DNA of 64,000 nucleotides. It comes from Gordonia amarae NBRC 15530. GTDB lineage: Bacteria > Actinomycetota > Actinomycetes > Mycobacteriales > Mycobacteriaceae. Within the stretch, counting starts at the first letter, position 1, and every line of letters starts with the position of its first letter. The DNA lies in assembly GCF_000241345.1 (NCBI RefSeq), contig NZ_BAED01000020.1:1-64000 (forward strand), in the 5' to 3' direction. The translations under genes and the position numbers were made by a program. The notes below the pieces were generated by a model, which was not told where the DNA came from, searched no databases, and saw only the letters and a program-made list of their open reading frames with translations. Below, piece after piece: positions 15,679 to 24,392 of the stretch.

Positions 15679-17382
15679 ATGTTGAAGATTGAATCAAGCG
15701 ACACCGATCTGGAGAGTCTACTTACAGGTAGATACTTCCACATTCCTCGATTTCAGCGTCCGTACTCGTGGGACGATGAGAATATTCAGGACTTCTGGGA
15801 TGATCTGAATGCTAGCATTTCAGGCGACTACTTTATCGGCTCGATGGTTGTGTACAAGATGGACAAGCAAGCGGTCGGTGTTGTGGATGGCCAGCAAAGG
15901 TTAACCACCATAACAATTATGCTTTCGGTACTCCGGGATGTATTTCTTTCTCTGAAAGAGCCGGACCTCGCGGCTGGGGTTCATCTACTAATAGAACGTA
16001 ACAACAGAGACAACAAGAAAGAATTTGTTCTCAAGCCAGAGACATCATACCCGTATTTTCAAGAGAGAATCCAGAGGTCGGGCGGTCCGAGGTTTACAAG
16101 TAAAGCTCGCGACGAAGAGAAGTCAATTGAACGCGCAAGAAACCTCCTTCAGAAGAAGGTTGAAACGGCGTTATCCTCGATTGAGAGCAGTGCAGATTTT
16201 GCTGACGAGCCGTCAAGGGTGCGTGCGAAGGTCGATCAGATTCGACGCCTACGAGACTCGCTGCTGAACTTGAAGATAATACTCGTAGTTCTGGATGATG
16301 AGGACGATGCTTATGTCATCTTCGAGACACTCAATACCAGGGGTAAGGACTTGGCTGTCTCCGACCTGTTGAAGAACCACTTCACCAAACTGCTGAAGTC
16401 GGACGGAGACGTGGACTCCGTTAAGATCAGGTGGACCGAGCTAATAGAGACAATTTACGGATCGAATGCTGAGATCTCGCCTGATTCATTTCTGTACCAC
16501 TACTGGGCGTCTTGGTCGGACTACATCCCTTTAAAACGGCTATTTCAAGCAATGAAGGATCAGATCGTAGAGAGTAATGCTGAAATTCACTTGAATGATA
16601 TGGTTGCAGACGCCAAGTTATATCGAGCAATTTATGAACCCGTTGTATACTGGCCGAGGAACGAGCGTAAAGTAGTTGCCTCACTGACCGCAATCCAGCT
16701 TTTCAAATTGTCGCAGCCCATGCCTGCGCTGCTCTCACTGGCCCGTGCACATAGAGATGGGGCAATCAAGACTAGAAAGCTTCAAGAAGCGCTCGGCGCA
16801 ATTGAGAACTTCCACTTCTTGTTCACGGCTGTAACATCCTCGAGGTCATCTGGCGGCATCTCGGGGATGTACGCGGCTTTTGCGCGTAAGCTATACGAAG
16901 CGGGAAATGACTCCAATTTGGCAGCGAAGGAAATTTCTGCGCTCGTTTCGAAGCTTCGTGAACGTAAACCCTCATTCGAGGAGTTCCGAGTCAATTTTGG
17001 CCAAGTCACATACACGAACGCCGGATCTAAGCAGAGGTCTCTTGTAAGGTACGTACTGCGTAGATTCTTCGAACACGAGAATCTGCTCTCTGCCGCAGAT
17101 TTTGAAGAGATGACAATTGAGCATATCCAGCCTCAAGCAACTTATGGTCACGATTGGTCGGATTCTGAGATCGGGCAGCTCGGAAACCTGTTGTTGATTG
17201 ACTCTCCAATGAATGGTCGTCTCGATAGAAAGCCCTTCCCCGAGAAGAAGAAGATGTTGCTCTCTGAGGGCTACAAGCTTCCGAAGTCGATACTTGGCGA
17301 GGAGGATTGGACCGCTGAGATTGTAAGGAGTCGAACTGACCATATGGCGAAGGTCGCGTATGATGACATATGGAGAATATAG
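15679..17382 (+). CDS. GmrSD-like DUF262/DUF1524 protein
   Basis: 567 residues. The DUF262 (GmrS-like) domain has IPRFQRPYSWDDENIQDFW at about 22-40 and the nucleotide-site motif VVDGQQRLTTI near 72-82. The DUF1524 (GmrD-like) HNH-type domain has TIEHIQPQ and LGNLLLIDSPMN near 500-530, so both halves look intact. Relatives restrict modified (for example glucosylated) phage DNA, and DUF262 genes are common passengers in type I loci. The ATG at 15679 follows AAAGGA; a longer frame from 15625 exists. It is markedly AT-richer than its neighbours, a sign of transfer. A TATAGT hexamer at 15563-15568 may be its own promoter. Confidence 0.85.
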   Translation: MLKIESSDTDLESLLTGRYFHIPRFQRPYSWDDENIQDFWDDLNASISGDYFIGSMVVYKMDKQAVGVVDGQQRLTTITIMLSVLRDVFLSLKEPDLAAGVHLLIERNNRDNKKEFVLKPETSYPYFQERIQRSGGPRFTSKARDEEKSIERARNLLQKKVETALSSIESSADFADEPSRVRAKVDQIRRLRDSLLNLKIILVVLDDEDDAYVIFETLNTRGKDLAVSDLLKNHFTKLLKSDGDVDSVKIRWTELIETIYGSNAEISPDSFLYHYWASWSDYIPLKRLFQAMKDQIVESNAEIHLNDMVADAKLYRAIYEPVVYWPRNERKVVASLTAIQLFKLSQPMPALLSLARAHRDGAIKTRKLQEALGAIENFHFLFTAVTSSRSSGGISGMYAAFARKLYEAGNDSNLAAKEISALVSKLRERKPSFEEFRVNFGQVTYTNAGSKQRSLVRYVLRRFFEHENLLSAADFEEMTIEHIQPQATYGHDWSDSEIGQLGNLLLIDSPMNGRLDRKPFPEKKKMLLSEGYKLPKSILGEEDWTAEIVRSRTDHMAKVAYDDIWRI

Positions 17383-18218
17383 ACAGGCGGATCCGAAGAA
17401 CGCATGAAGCGGCATCGAACTCTAAGCGGCGTCGACGTCCCCGGATTCTCGCCGCCGTAGCGGTCAGCTTCATCCAGGAGAGACGCAGGTTCAGTGTCGT
17501 TGACGTAACGTTGCGGGCACCGGACGCACGCTTGGACGCAATCTGTGAGGATAGCTCCCGAGCTGTCGGCCGCGGACCTGGGTAAATGTCCAATCTTCAC
17601 CGCGTGATGGCGATCCGGTCATCTGCCACGGCAGGCCGGTGGTGCGTGGGTTGCGGTACCGGGTCGCGGACCTGCGCGCTGCGGCATGCCGATGACTACA
17701 TCGTCAAGGACTACCGCGATCGTGAGCGTGAGGACTTGTCGGGTGTTCAGGCCTGATCTGGAGTTCGGTCCGTTGATCGCCGGGAACCGTGCGGCGGGTG
17801 TGTAGTTTTATGCTACCTGGGCCAAGCCGCCGTGCAGATTTCTAATTGATACCGTTTGCTGGCCAGGATTATTCGCTACTCGCCCAACTCGGTCACGATG
17901 CGGTGCCACTCTTAGTGGCTGTTTTATCGGTGAGGTGGCACGCTGCGGTCACGCAAGCGATGTGCTGGGAGTTTCGGTCCGGCTGCCCGTCTCTAAGGGT
18001 GCAGTAGAGGACGCGTGTGTCACGACAGGCATGCCGAACTGAGCGATCGAAACCCAATTCTTATGCATGTCGGATAGACAATCTATTCGGAATCCTGTGT
18101 CCACATGCTGGCACCAATATTCCGCTTTGTTCTCGAATCGGTTTGTCAGACACTCGTGAGGTAGTCCTCATCATCGAATGGCTGCATCAGTCGTTCCTTC
18201 AGTAGGAGTGAGAAAAGT
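17383..18218. other. 836-bp gap with only weak coding signs
   Basis: Mixed composition and no recognisable gene. One short frame (17607-17756, plus, 49 codons) has a CVGC motif and a charged C-terminus (DYIVKDYRDRERED), but no clear ribosome-binding site. It may be a remnant of an element that brought in the AT-rich neighbour. Confidence 0.4.
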
Positions 18219-18754
18219 ATGAATTCACAAGAGTTTTCGTCGGCGGATCAGTAGATGATTCTGGCTCATTCGAGCGGCCGCAGCCGGAGTCGCGTCGTCG
18301 GCGCAAGGGGTTGCTAGTGGCGCTCGGTGCGATCCTGTTGGTGGTCGTCGGTGGTGCCGGCGGGTTCCTGATCGGGAAGGGGAGCAGTGCTGCGGACACG
18401 GATTCCGCTGCGGCCACCTCCAGCGCGACGACGTCCGCCACCCCGACGGTCTACGACATACCGATCACGCCCGACGACTTCCGGATGAATATCGAAGTGC
18501 TGGAGAAGAAGTGCTTCGGATCGGCGGGGTGCGTCGTTGAGTTCTCGGTGCGGCCCACGCTCCTGACGTCATCCAAGTACGTCGAAGGACGCCGCTTCCG
18601 GGTCGTCTACGAGATCCTCGGCACCGACGACGAGATGACCGACTACTTCACGCTGTCCGGCACGGATCTGAGCATTGACGACAGCCTCCGCGCACAGACC
18701 GATTCGAGCGACAGTGAGATCACCGCGAACGTCATCAAGGTCACCGAGGAATGA
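18219..18754 (+). pseudogene. Membrane-anchored exported protein gene, apparently frameshifted near its start
   Basis: An ATG at 18219 with a good AGGAG reads MNSQEFSSADQ and then stops. A frame one base away continues without a start codon through SFERPQPESRRRRKG, then a transmembrane helix (VALGAILLVVVGGAGGFLIG). An extracytoplasmic domain of about 110 residues follows, with two cysteines (KKCFGSAGCVV) and a Ser/Ala/Thr-rich linker. TTG at 18311 could start a shorter product. The layout (basic linker, one helix, folded exported domain) suggests a single original gene carrying a one-base indel, or a sequencing error. Family not recognised. Confidence 0.55.
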
Positions 18755-18796
18755 CATTCGGCAGCGTGGCCTGCTGGTTTCGGTGACAGAGACGAA

Positions 18797-18819
18797 ATGT
18801 CGTAGCTCGCCGCTATGTT
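18797..18819 (+). promoter_or_regulatory. Predicted PafBC/RecA-NDp-type promoter
   Basis: ATGTCGTAG, 8 nt, then TATGTT. Both boxes are identical to those at 5406-5428 although most of the surrounding upstream sequence has diverged. Confidence 0.6.
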
Positions 18820-18897
18820 GATCGAGCAGGTTTCGCAGGGCCTGCTTCCCACACCTCTCGCCGGAACGATCCGGCAGATTCTCGAAGAAGGAAAGCA

Positions 18898-19317
18898 ATG
18901 CGTAAGACTTTGATTGTGGGCGGACTCGCCCTGGGATTGTTGGTCGCTGGCACCGGATCGGCCGATGCCGCCGGCACCTACACCCGTGGGGGTGACGTCC
19001 TGGTCACGGTCGCGGTGTCGGGTGGCTGCGCCACCGTCACCTGGCCGAAGGACACGACGACCACGACCTGCGACTCCGACGGCACATATCAGCACAACAT
19101 CCAGCCCGGCAACAGGTTCGGCGCGAAGATCACTTCGCATACCGGAGGTAGCGTCGCTTGCCGGGTACGTGACGTCGAATCCAACCGGATCATCGGCGAG
19201 GATTCCGCCGGTCCCGGATCGACCGCGAACTGCATGTACCGCGCCAAGGGCAGTACGAAGCAGCGCGGCAGCGACGACACCTCCAGCAGCGGCAGCAGTA
19301 GCTGGGGCAGCAGTTAG
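18898..19317 (+). CDS. Small secreted protein, copy 2
   Basis: 139 residues, the same length as the paralog at 5498 and close in sequence. Signal peptide MRKTLIVGGLALGLLVAGTG ends at ADA, then AGTYTRGGDVLVTVAVSGGC with the same four cysteines and a Ser/Gly-rich tail. Start fixed by GAAGGAAAGCA before ATG and by the paralog. Family not recognised. It sits inside the interrupted type I locus, between the frameshifted membrane-protein gene and the Rpn nuclease, under a predicted DNA-damage promoter identical in its boxes to that of copy 1. Confidence 0.75.
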   Translation: MRKTLIVGGLALGLLVAGTGSADAAGTYTRGGDVLVTVAVSGGCATVTWPKDTTTTTCDSDGTYQHNIQPGNRFGAKITSHTGGSVACRVRDVESNRIIGEDSAGPGSTANCMYRAKGSTKQRGSDDTSSSGSSSWGSS

Positions 19318-19370
19318 CAGCGCGGCCCCGTGAACCGACGCGTTCGCCGTGAGGTGTGTTTTCGGCGGCG

Positions 19371-19393
19371 ATGTCGTAGGCCGCATCTAGGGT
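19371..19393 (+). promoter_or_regulatory. Predicted PafBC/RecA-NDp-type promoter
   Basis: ATGTCGTAG, 8 nt, TAGGGT; the hexamer ends 6 nt before the ATG of the Rpn gene, so the transcript would be leaderless. Confidence 0.6.
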
Positions 19394-19399
19394 GTGCCC

Positions 19400-20401
19400 A
19401 TGGTGACCGAGGGGGAGTCGTCGGCTGGGGGACAGCCGCATGATGCGTTGTTCCGGTTGGTGTTCGGTGATCCGGATAACGCGGGGTCGGAACTGCGATC
19501 GGTGTTGCCGCCGGATCTGATTGCGCACATCGACCTGGACGGGTTGGTGTTGCAGGAAGGCACATTCATTGATGATGCCTTGCGGCACAGCCAGACTGAT
19601 GTTCTGTTCGCGACCACTGTCCACGGCCGCGACGCGTATCTGTATGTGCTGATCGAACATCAAAGTACTCCGGACCGGTTGATGGCATTGCGGATGCTGG
19701 GCTACCAGCTTCGTATCTGGGAGCGGCATCTCGCCCAGCCCGAACAGCGCTCGCGTACCCGTCCGCTGCCGCTGATCATCCCGGTCGTCATCTATCAGGG
19801 TCGTCGCCAGTGGATTGCGCCCACGGACCTGGCTGATCTGATCGACGTCGACCAGGACCTGGTCGGCGCGGCATCTGACCTGGTGCCGCGTTTCACTTAC
19901 CTGCTCGACGATCTGACCGTCGTCGACGATGAGGCTCTGCGTGCTCGGCCGCTCACGGCGACGGCGCGGATCACGTTCGTGTCATTCGTTCATGCACCCG
20001 ATGACTCCGATGTGACCCGTTGGTTGTCGGACTGGGCCGATGACTTGGCTGCGATCGACTACGAGCGGTTGGTCGCGATTTTCAACTATCTTGTAAGGGT
20101 CAGTGTGACACCGGTCGAGAATGTCGTCCGATTCGCCGGGACAGTCGGAGCCGAGGCAAGGGAGGCCGCCATGACGACCGCAGACCAGCTCATCGCTCAG
20201 GGCCGCGCCGAGGGTGAAGCCAGGGGTGAAGCGAGAGGGCAGGCCCGATTGCTGATGCGGATGCTGACCAGCAAGTTCGGCGAACTCGACCCTGATGTGC
20301 GGGCCCGCGTGGCGCACGCGACTGCCGAAGAGATCGGCGTGTGGAGTGATCGGTTGGTTCAAGGAGCCGTGTCCATCGAGGAGATTGTCGGCCCGCAGTA
20401 A
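19400..20401 (+). CDS. Rpn-family recombination-promoting nuclease/putative transposase
   Basis: 333 residues. The N-terminus (HDALFRLVFGDPDNAGSELR) and the core (ALRHSQTDVLFATTVHGRD, then YLYVLIEHQSTPDRLMALRM) match the Rpn/YhgA-like PD-(D/E)XK family; D in TDVLF and E-x-Q in IEHQS are the expected catalytic residues. The C-terminus has a Glu/Arg/Ala repeat (AEGEARGEARGQARLL) and ends SIEEIVGPQ. Rpn nucleases cut DNA, raise recombination and in some cases defend against phage. The ATG is preferred over GTG 19394 because the TAGGGT hexamer ends 6 nt before it. The predicted promoter is of DNA-damage type. It lies between hsdS and hsdR. Confidence 0.88.
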   Translation: MVTEGESSAGGQPHDALFRLVFGDPDNAGSELRSVLPPDLIAHIDLDGLVLQEGTFIDDALRHSQTDVLFATTVHGRDAYLYVLIEHQSTPDRLMALRMLGYQLRIWERHLAQPEQRSRTRPLPLIIPVVIYQGRRQWIAPTDLADLIDVDQDLVGAASDLVPRFTYLLDDLTVVDDEALRARPLTATARITFVSFVHAPDDSDVTRWLSDWADDLAAIDYERLVAIFNYLVRVSVTPVENVVRFAGTVGAEAREAAMTTADQLIAQGRAEGEARGEARGQARLLMRMLTSKFGELDPDVRARVAHATAEEIGVWSDRLVQGAVSIEEIVGPQ

Positions 20402-20594
20402 TACCCGGGGCGCACCGCGATGAGCGGGACGGTATCCCCGCGACCAGCGGCTGAGGTTGCCGCAGTCGACCATATCGGGATCCTGAACACGGTCGGCGTT
20501 TCCGCCGGGCGTCGTAGTCCTCTGCCATAGTGTGGGCAGAGTTGACGGAGGGCACCGGCGGCCCCGTACGCCAGGTGAGAGGACGGACTAACGG

Positions 20595-23500
20595 ATGGGC
20601 ATCATTCCTGAATCCGAGTGGGAGCATTTCACCGTCGATCGGCTCGCCGAACACAACTGGCAGCCGCTCAAGGGGCCGGAGATCGCGCCCGGGACGGAAC
20701 TCGGGCGGGCATCGTGGGACGATCTGGTGTTGCCGGATCGGTTGCTGGCGGTGATGCGGGAACTCAATCCCGGAGTGCCGCACGAGTATCTGGTGCAGGC
20801 GCGGGCGGCGATCCTGGCGCCGCAGTCGCAGGATCCGATGGCCGAGAACTACCGGCTGCACCAGATCGTGACCCGCGGATACCGGGGCATCACTTACAAC
20901 GACCATGCCGGGATCGAACAGACCCCGACCATCCGGGTGGCCAGTACGCGGCCCGACGACAACGAATTTCTCGCCGTGCAGCAGGTCACCATCCGCAGCC
21001 GGGAGCACGAGCGTCGTTTCGATGTGGTGCTGTACCTCAACGGATTACCGGTGGTGATCTTCGAACTCAAACAGGCCGGGTCGGCCGGCGCGACGGTGGC
21101 CGCGGCGCACGCGCAGTTGCAGACTTATCTGCGGGAGTTCCCGATGGCGTTCCGGTTCGCCGTCATCACCGTGATCAGTGACGGTATCAACGCGGGTTAC
21201 GGGACTCCGTTCACCCCGCTCGAACACTTCGCACCGTGGAACGTCGATGACGACGGCAAGCCCGTCGAGATCGGAAAGCCCATCGGTGATGACGATCTGG
21301 GTATCGAACTCGAACCCCTCATCGATGGCGTGTTCAACCCCGAACGGTTCGTGCAGTTGCAGCACAACTTCGTCGCCTACGATGCCGGTGCCGACGGATA
21401 TGTGAAGCGAGTTGCCAAGCCGCACCAGTATTTCGCGGTCACCAAGGCTGTTGGCAATACCGTGGTCGCAGCCGAGAGCAACGGCAAGGCGGGGGTGGTG
21501 TGGCACACCCAGGGGTCGGGCAAGTCGATGGAGATGGAGCTGTATGCCCATCTCGTGGCCAAACAGCCAAAACTGAAGAACCCCACCATCATCGTCGTCA
21601 CCGACCGCCGCGACCTCGACGGGCAGCTGTTCGACACTTTCAATCGGTCCCGGCTGCTCGGTGAGTCGCCGGTCAAGATCGGCAGCCGCGACGAGCTGCG
21701 GCACGAACTGGCCGACCGCACCACTGGCGGTATCTATTTCACCACGCTGCAAAAGTTCGGCCGCACTAAAGAAGAACGCGCAGCCGGCGCCGACCATCCG
21801 CTGCTCACCGACCGCCGCAACGTGATTGTCATCGTCGACGAGGCGCACCGTAGCCACTACGACGACCTCGACGGCTACGCCCGGCATCTCGCCGACGCCG
21901 TCCCCAATGCGACGCTCATCGCATTCACCGGTACACCGATCTCCCTGGCCGAACGCAATACCCGTGATGTGTTCGGGCCGTACATCGATATCTACGACCT
22001 GACCCGCGCCGTCGACGACGGTGCCACCGTGCCGGTGTATTTCGAGCCAAGGTTGATCAAAGTGTCACTGGCGGAACAGATCACCGAGGACGATCTCGAC
22101 CGGGCCGCCGACGAGGCCACCCGGGGACTCGATGATGTCGAACGCGCCCAGATTGAGAAGTCCGTCGCCGTCATCAACGCGGTATACGGTGCGCCGCAAA
22201 GACTCACCGCACTCGCTGCCGATATCGTCGCCCACTGGGAAACGCGTTCGACGTCGATGCTGCCGTTCATCGAAACCCCCGGCAAAGCGCTTATCGTCGG
22301 TGCCACCCGAGACATCTGTGCCCGCCTCTACGACGAAATCGTCGCACTGAAGCCGGAGTGGCACAACGATTCCGAATCCGCCGGGGCCATCAAGGTGGTC
22401 TATTCGGGATCGGCGAAAGATCAGGAACCGATCAGCCGGCACGTGCGGCGAGACGCACAGAACAAGGCCATCCAGAAACGCCTCAAGGACCCCGACGACC
22501 CGTTGCAGATCGTCATCGTCAAGGACATGCTGCTCACCGGATTCGACGCACCGCCGCTGCACACCCTGTACCTCGACCGCCCCCTCAAAGGTGCGCTGCT
22601 CATGCAGACCCTGGCGCGAGTGAACCGTACTTTCCGTGGCAAACCGGCGGGTCTGCTCGTTGCTTACGCACCGCTCGCGGAGAATCTGAACGCGGCGCTG
22701 GCCGAGTACACCGACACTGACCAGAAGACCAAACCCGTCGGCAAACGCATCGACGAAGCGGCCGAACTGGCCCGCGAGACACTCGCACGCATCGATGCAC
22801 TGTGCGCCGGATACGACTGGCGGAAAGTGGTTCGCGGCGGCGGTGCAAACCCGTGGATGCGGGCCGCTCGGGGCCTTTCCGATCACCTGCTCGCCCCCGA
22901 CACGCCCGGTGTTGAGATCGACGGGGAGACGAAATCGGCCGCGGCGCGCTACCGCGAGCTGGCCGGCGGTCTCGCCCGTGCCTGGGCGCTGGCAGGCGGC
23001 GATCAAGCACTCGCCGAACTGCGCCCCGACATCAAGTTCTACGAAGAAGTGCGCGTGTGGATGGGCAAGATCGAAGCCAACCGGCGCCAGGCCGAGGGCA
23101 AACCCATCCCCGACGACATCAGGCGCCTGCTGTCGCGGCTGGTCGCCGACTCCACCGCATCCGGTGACATCGTCGACATTTACGAGGCCGCCGGTCTGCC
23201 CAAACCGTCACTGAACGATCTGACCCCCGACTTCGAGGCCAAAGCGCGGGCGGCCGCCAATCCGCACCTGGCGATCGAGGCACTGCGCGCCACCCTCACC
23301 GAGGAATCCCGCAAGGCCACCCGCAACAGTGTCGTGCGGCAACGGGAATTCTCCGACCGGATCACCGAGCTGATGCGCCGCTACACCAACCAGCAGATCA
23401 CCTCCGCCGAGGTGATCGCCGAGCTCATCGCGATGGCCCGCGACATCGCCACCGAAGGCAACCGGGGTCAGAACTTCAACCCACCGCTGTCCGACGACGA

Positions 23501-23792
23501 ACTGGCCTTCTTCGACGCCGTCGCTGCCAACAAGTCGGCTGTCGACCTGCAGGGCGACGACGTGCTCGCCGACATCGCCCGCGAATTGGTGCGCATCATG
23601 CAGCGGGACACCAAGTATGACTGGACCATCCGCGATGATGTGCGCGCCAAACTGCGCTCATCGGTGAAACGGGTACTCGTCAAATTCAAGTACCCGCCCG
23701 ACAAGCAGCCAGAGGCCATCAAGATCGTTATCGAACAGATGGAGGCACTGGCGCCTGCCTATGCCGAGAGGCATGCGGCGCTCTCGTCGTAA
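20595..23792 (+). CDS. hsdR: Type I restriction-modification system, restriction subunit R
   Basis: 1065 residues, full length. The N-terminal PD-(D/E)XK nuclease has FDVVLYLNGLPVVIFELK (about 140-157). The SF2 translocase has Walker A HTQGSGKSMEM (about 302-312), DEAH box VDEAHRSHY (about 415) and FTGTPI (about 444). Later helicase motifs include KDMLLTGFDAPPLHTLYLDR. The C-terminal helical region binds the MS complex. It translocates and cuts unmethylated DNA together with HsdMS. It is 5.2 kb downstream of hsdS, with the GmrSD-like, secreted-protein and Rpn genes in between. A TAGTGT hexamer at 20528 may be part of its own promoter. Confidence 0.95.
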   Translation: MGIIPESEWEHFTVDRLAEHNWQPLKGPEIAPGTELGRASWDDLVLPDRLLAVMRELNPGVPHEYLVQARAAILAPQSQDPMAENYRLHQIVTRGYRGITYNDHAGIEQTPTIRVASTRPDDNEFLAVQQVTIRSREHERRFDVVLYLNGLPVVIFELKQAGSAGATVAAAHAQLQTYLREFPMAFRFAVITVISDGINAGYGTPFTPLEHFAPWNVDDDGKPVEIGKPIGDDDLGIELEPLIDGVFNPERFVQLQHNFVAYDAGADGYVKRVAKPHQYFAVTKAVGNTVVAAESNGKAGVVWHTQGSGKSMEMELYAHLVAKQPKLKNPTIIVVTDRRDLDGQLFDTFNRSRLLGESPVKIGSRDELRHELADRTTGGIYFTTLQKFGRTKEERAAGADHPLLTDRRNVIVIVDEAHRSHYDDLDGYARHLADAVPNATLIAFTGTPISLAERNTRDVFGPYIDIYDLTRAVDDGATVPVYFEPRLIKVSLAEQITEDDLDRAADEATRGLDDVERAQIEKSVAVINAVYGAPQRLTALAADIVAHWETRSTSMLPFIETPGKALIVGATRDICARLYDEIVALKPEWHNDSESAGAIKVVYSGSAKDQEPISRHVRRDAQNKAIQKRLKDPDDPLQIVIVKDMLLTGFDAPPLHTLYLDRPLKGALLMQTLARVNRTFRGKPAGLLVAYAPLAENLNAALAEYTDTDQKTKPVGKRIDEAAELARETLARIDALCAGYDWRKVVRGGGANPWMRAARGLSDHLLAPDTPGVEIDGETKSAAARYRELAGGLARAWALAGGDQALAELRPDIKFYEEVRVWMGKIEANRRQAEGKPIPDDIRRLLSRLVADSTASGDIVDIYEAAGLPKPSLNDLTPDFEAKARAAANPHLAIEALRATLTEESRKATRNSVVRQREFSDRITELMRRYTNQQITSAEVIAELIAMARDIATEGNRGQNFNPPLSDDELAFFDAVAANKSAVDLQGDDVLADIARELVRIMQRDTKYDWTIRDDVRAKLRSSVKRVLVKFKYPPDKQPEAIKIVIEQMEALAPAYAERHAALSS

Positions 23793-23851
23793 ACCACACC
23801 AATATCGCCTGGCATCAACATAATTGTGGTGCCAGGCGCTTTGGTGGGGTT
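23791..23851. terminator. Long hairpin repeat (family C, copy 2) after hsdR
   Basis: It overlaps the hsdR stop codon. It starts AAACCACACCAATA, has inner arms CCTGGCA and TGCCAGG around CATAATT, and outer pairing with GGTGGGGTT. Copy 1 has CCGGCA and TGCCGG at the same place, a compensatory change. Confidence 0.65.
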
Positions 23852-23861
23852 CAGCCCAGGA

Positions 23862-24392
23862 TCAGGAGGCCCACTCGATGAAGCCGATCTCCACGTGGCG
23901 GGTGGAGGCGACGATGGTGGCGCCGTCGTCGGCGTTGTAGCAGCGCAGGCTCACCGTGTGGGTGCCGGGCGGCAGCGGCGGGGTCGATAGGGTGAGTATC
24001 CGGCGGGTGGTGGTCTTGTCGCCGAGCTGTTTGATCGGCTCGTAGCTGCCGATGTACTGCCGGGCCACCTGCATCGTGATTCCGCACAGCTTGCGGCCCT
24101 CGGGCAGGTTGATGGCGCTCATGTAGATGCGGCCGTGCGACGCCCAGGCCCGCACGATCGGCTTGGACTTCTTCTTGGCCACTGGCTTGGTGGTGGGTTT
24201 CGTGGTCGGCTGCGTTGGGGTCGTCTTGGGCGCGGCCACCGCGTCGGGACTGGTCAGTGCGCCGCCGAGCAGACCGCCGAGACCGGCGGCGACGGCGACC
24301 GCGGCGACGATGCGCCGTGCCGGACTCCCGCGACGGCGGGCGGCTGATGAAGTGGCCGGTAGCAAGGTGTTGTTCACGCGCATACCGCGCAT
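23862..24392 (-). CDS. Secreted protein of unknown function
   Basis: 176 residues, family not recognised. A basic N-terminus (RRRGSPARR) precedes a hydrophobic signal or anchor segment (IVAAVAVAAGLGGLLGGAL, about 28-46). A Thr/Pro/Lys-rich linker (about 55-80) leads to a mature domain of about 95 residues with two cysteines (KLCGI and LRCYN) and a beta-rich look ending HVEIGFIEWAS. The start is ATG at 24392 or, equally, the in-frame ATG at 24383; neither has a strong ribosome-binding site. It converges on hsdR. Confidence 0.6.
   Translation of the reverse strand: MRGMRVNNTLLPATSSAARRRGSPARRIVAAVAVAAGLGGLLGGALTSPDAVAAPKTTPTQPTTKPTTKPVAKKKSKPIVRAWASHGRIYMSAINLPEGRKLCGITMQVARQYIGSYEPIKQLGDKTTTRRILTLSTPPLPPGTHTVSLRCYNADDGATIVASTRHVEIGFIEWAS

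Noticed and set aside
17370-17585. 71-codon Arg-rich frame after the GmrSD-like gene
   Set aside because: Starts inside the preceding gene, lacks a ribosome-binding site and reads as non-coding composition.
20510-20533. Fifth damage-type promoter before hsdR (CGTCGTAG ... TAGTGT)
   Set aside because: The boxes are similar, but the spacing from the first base of CGTCG to TA is 18 nt, not 16, and TGTCR is not matched, so it was left out of the set.
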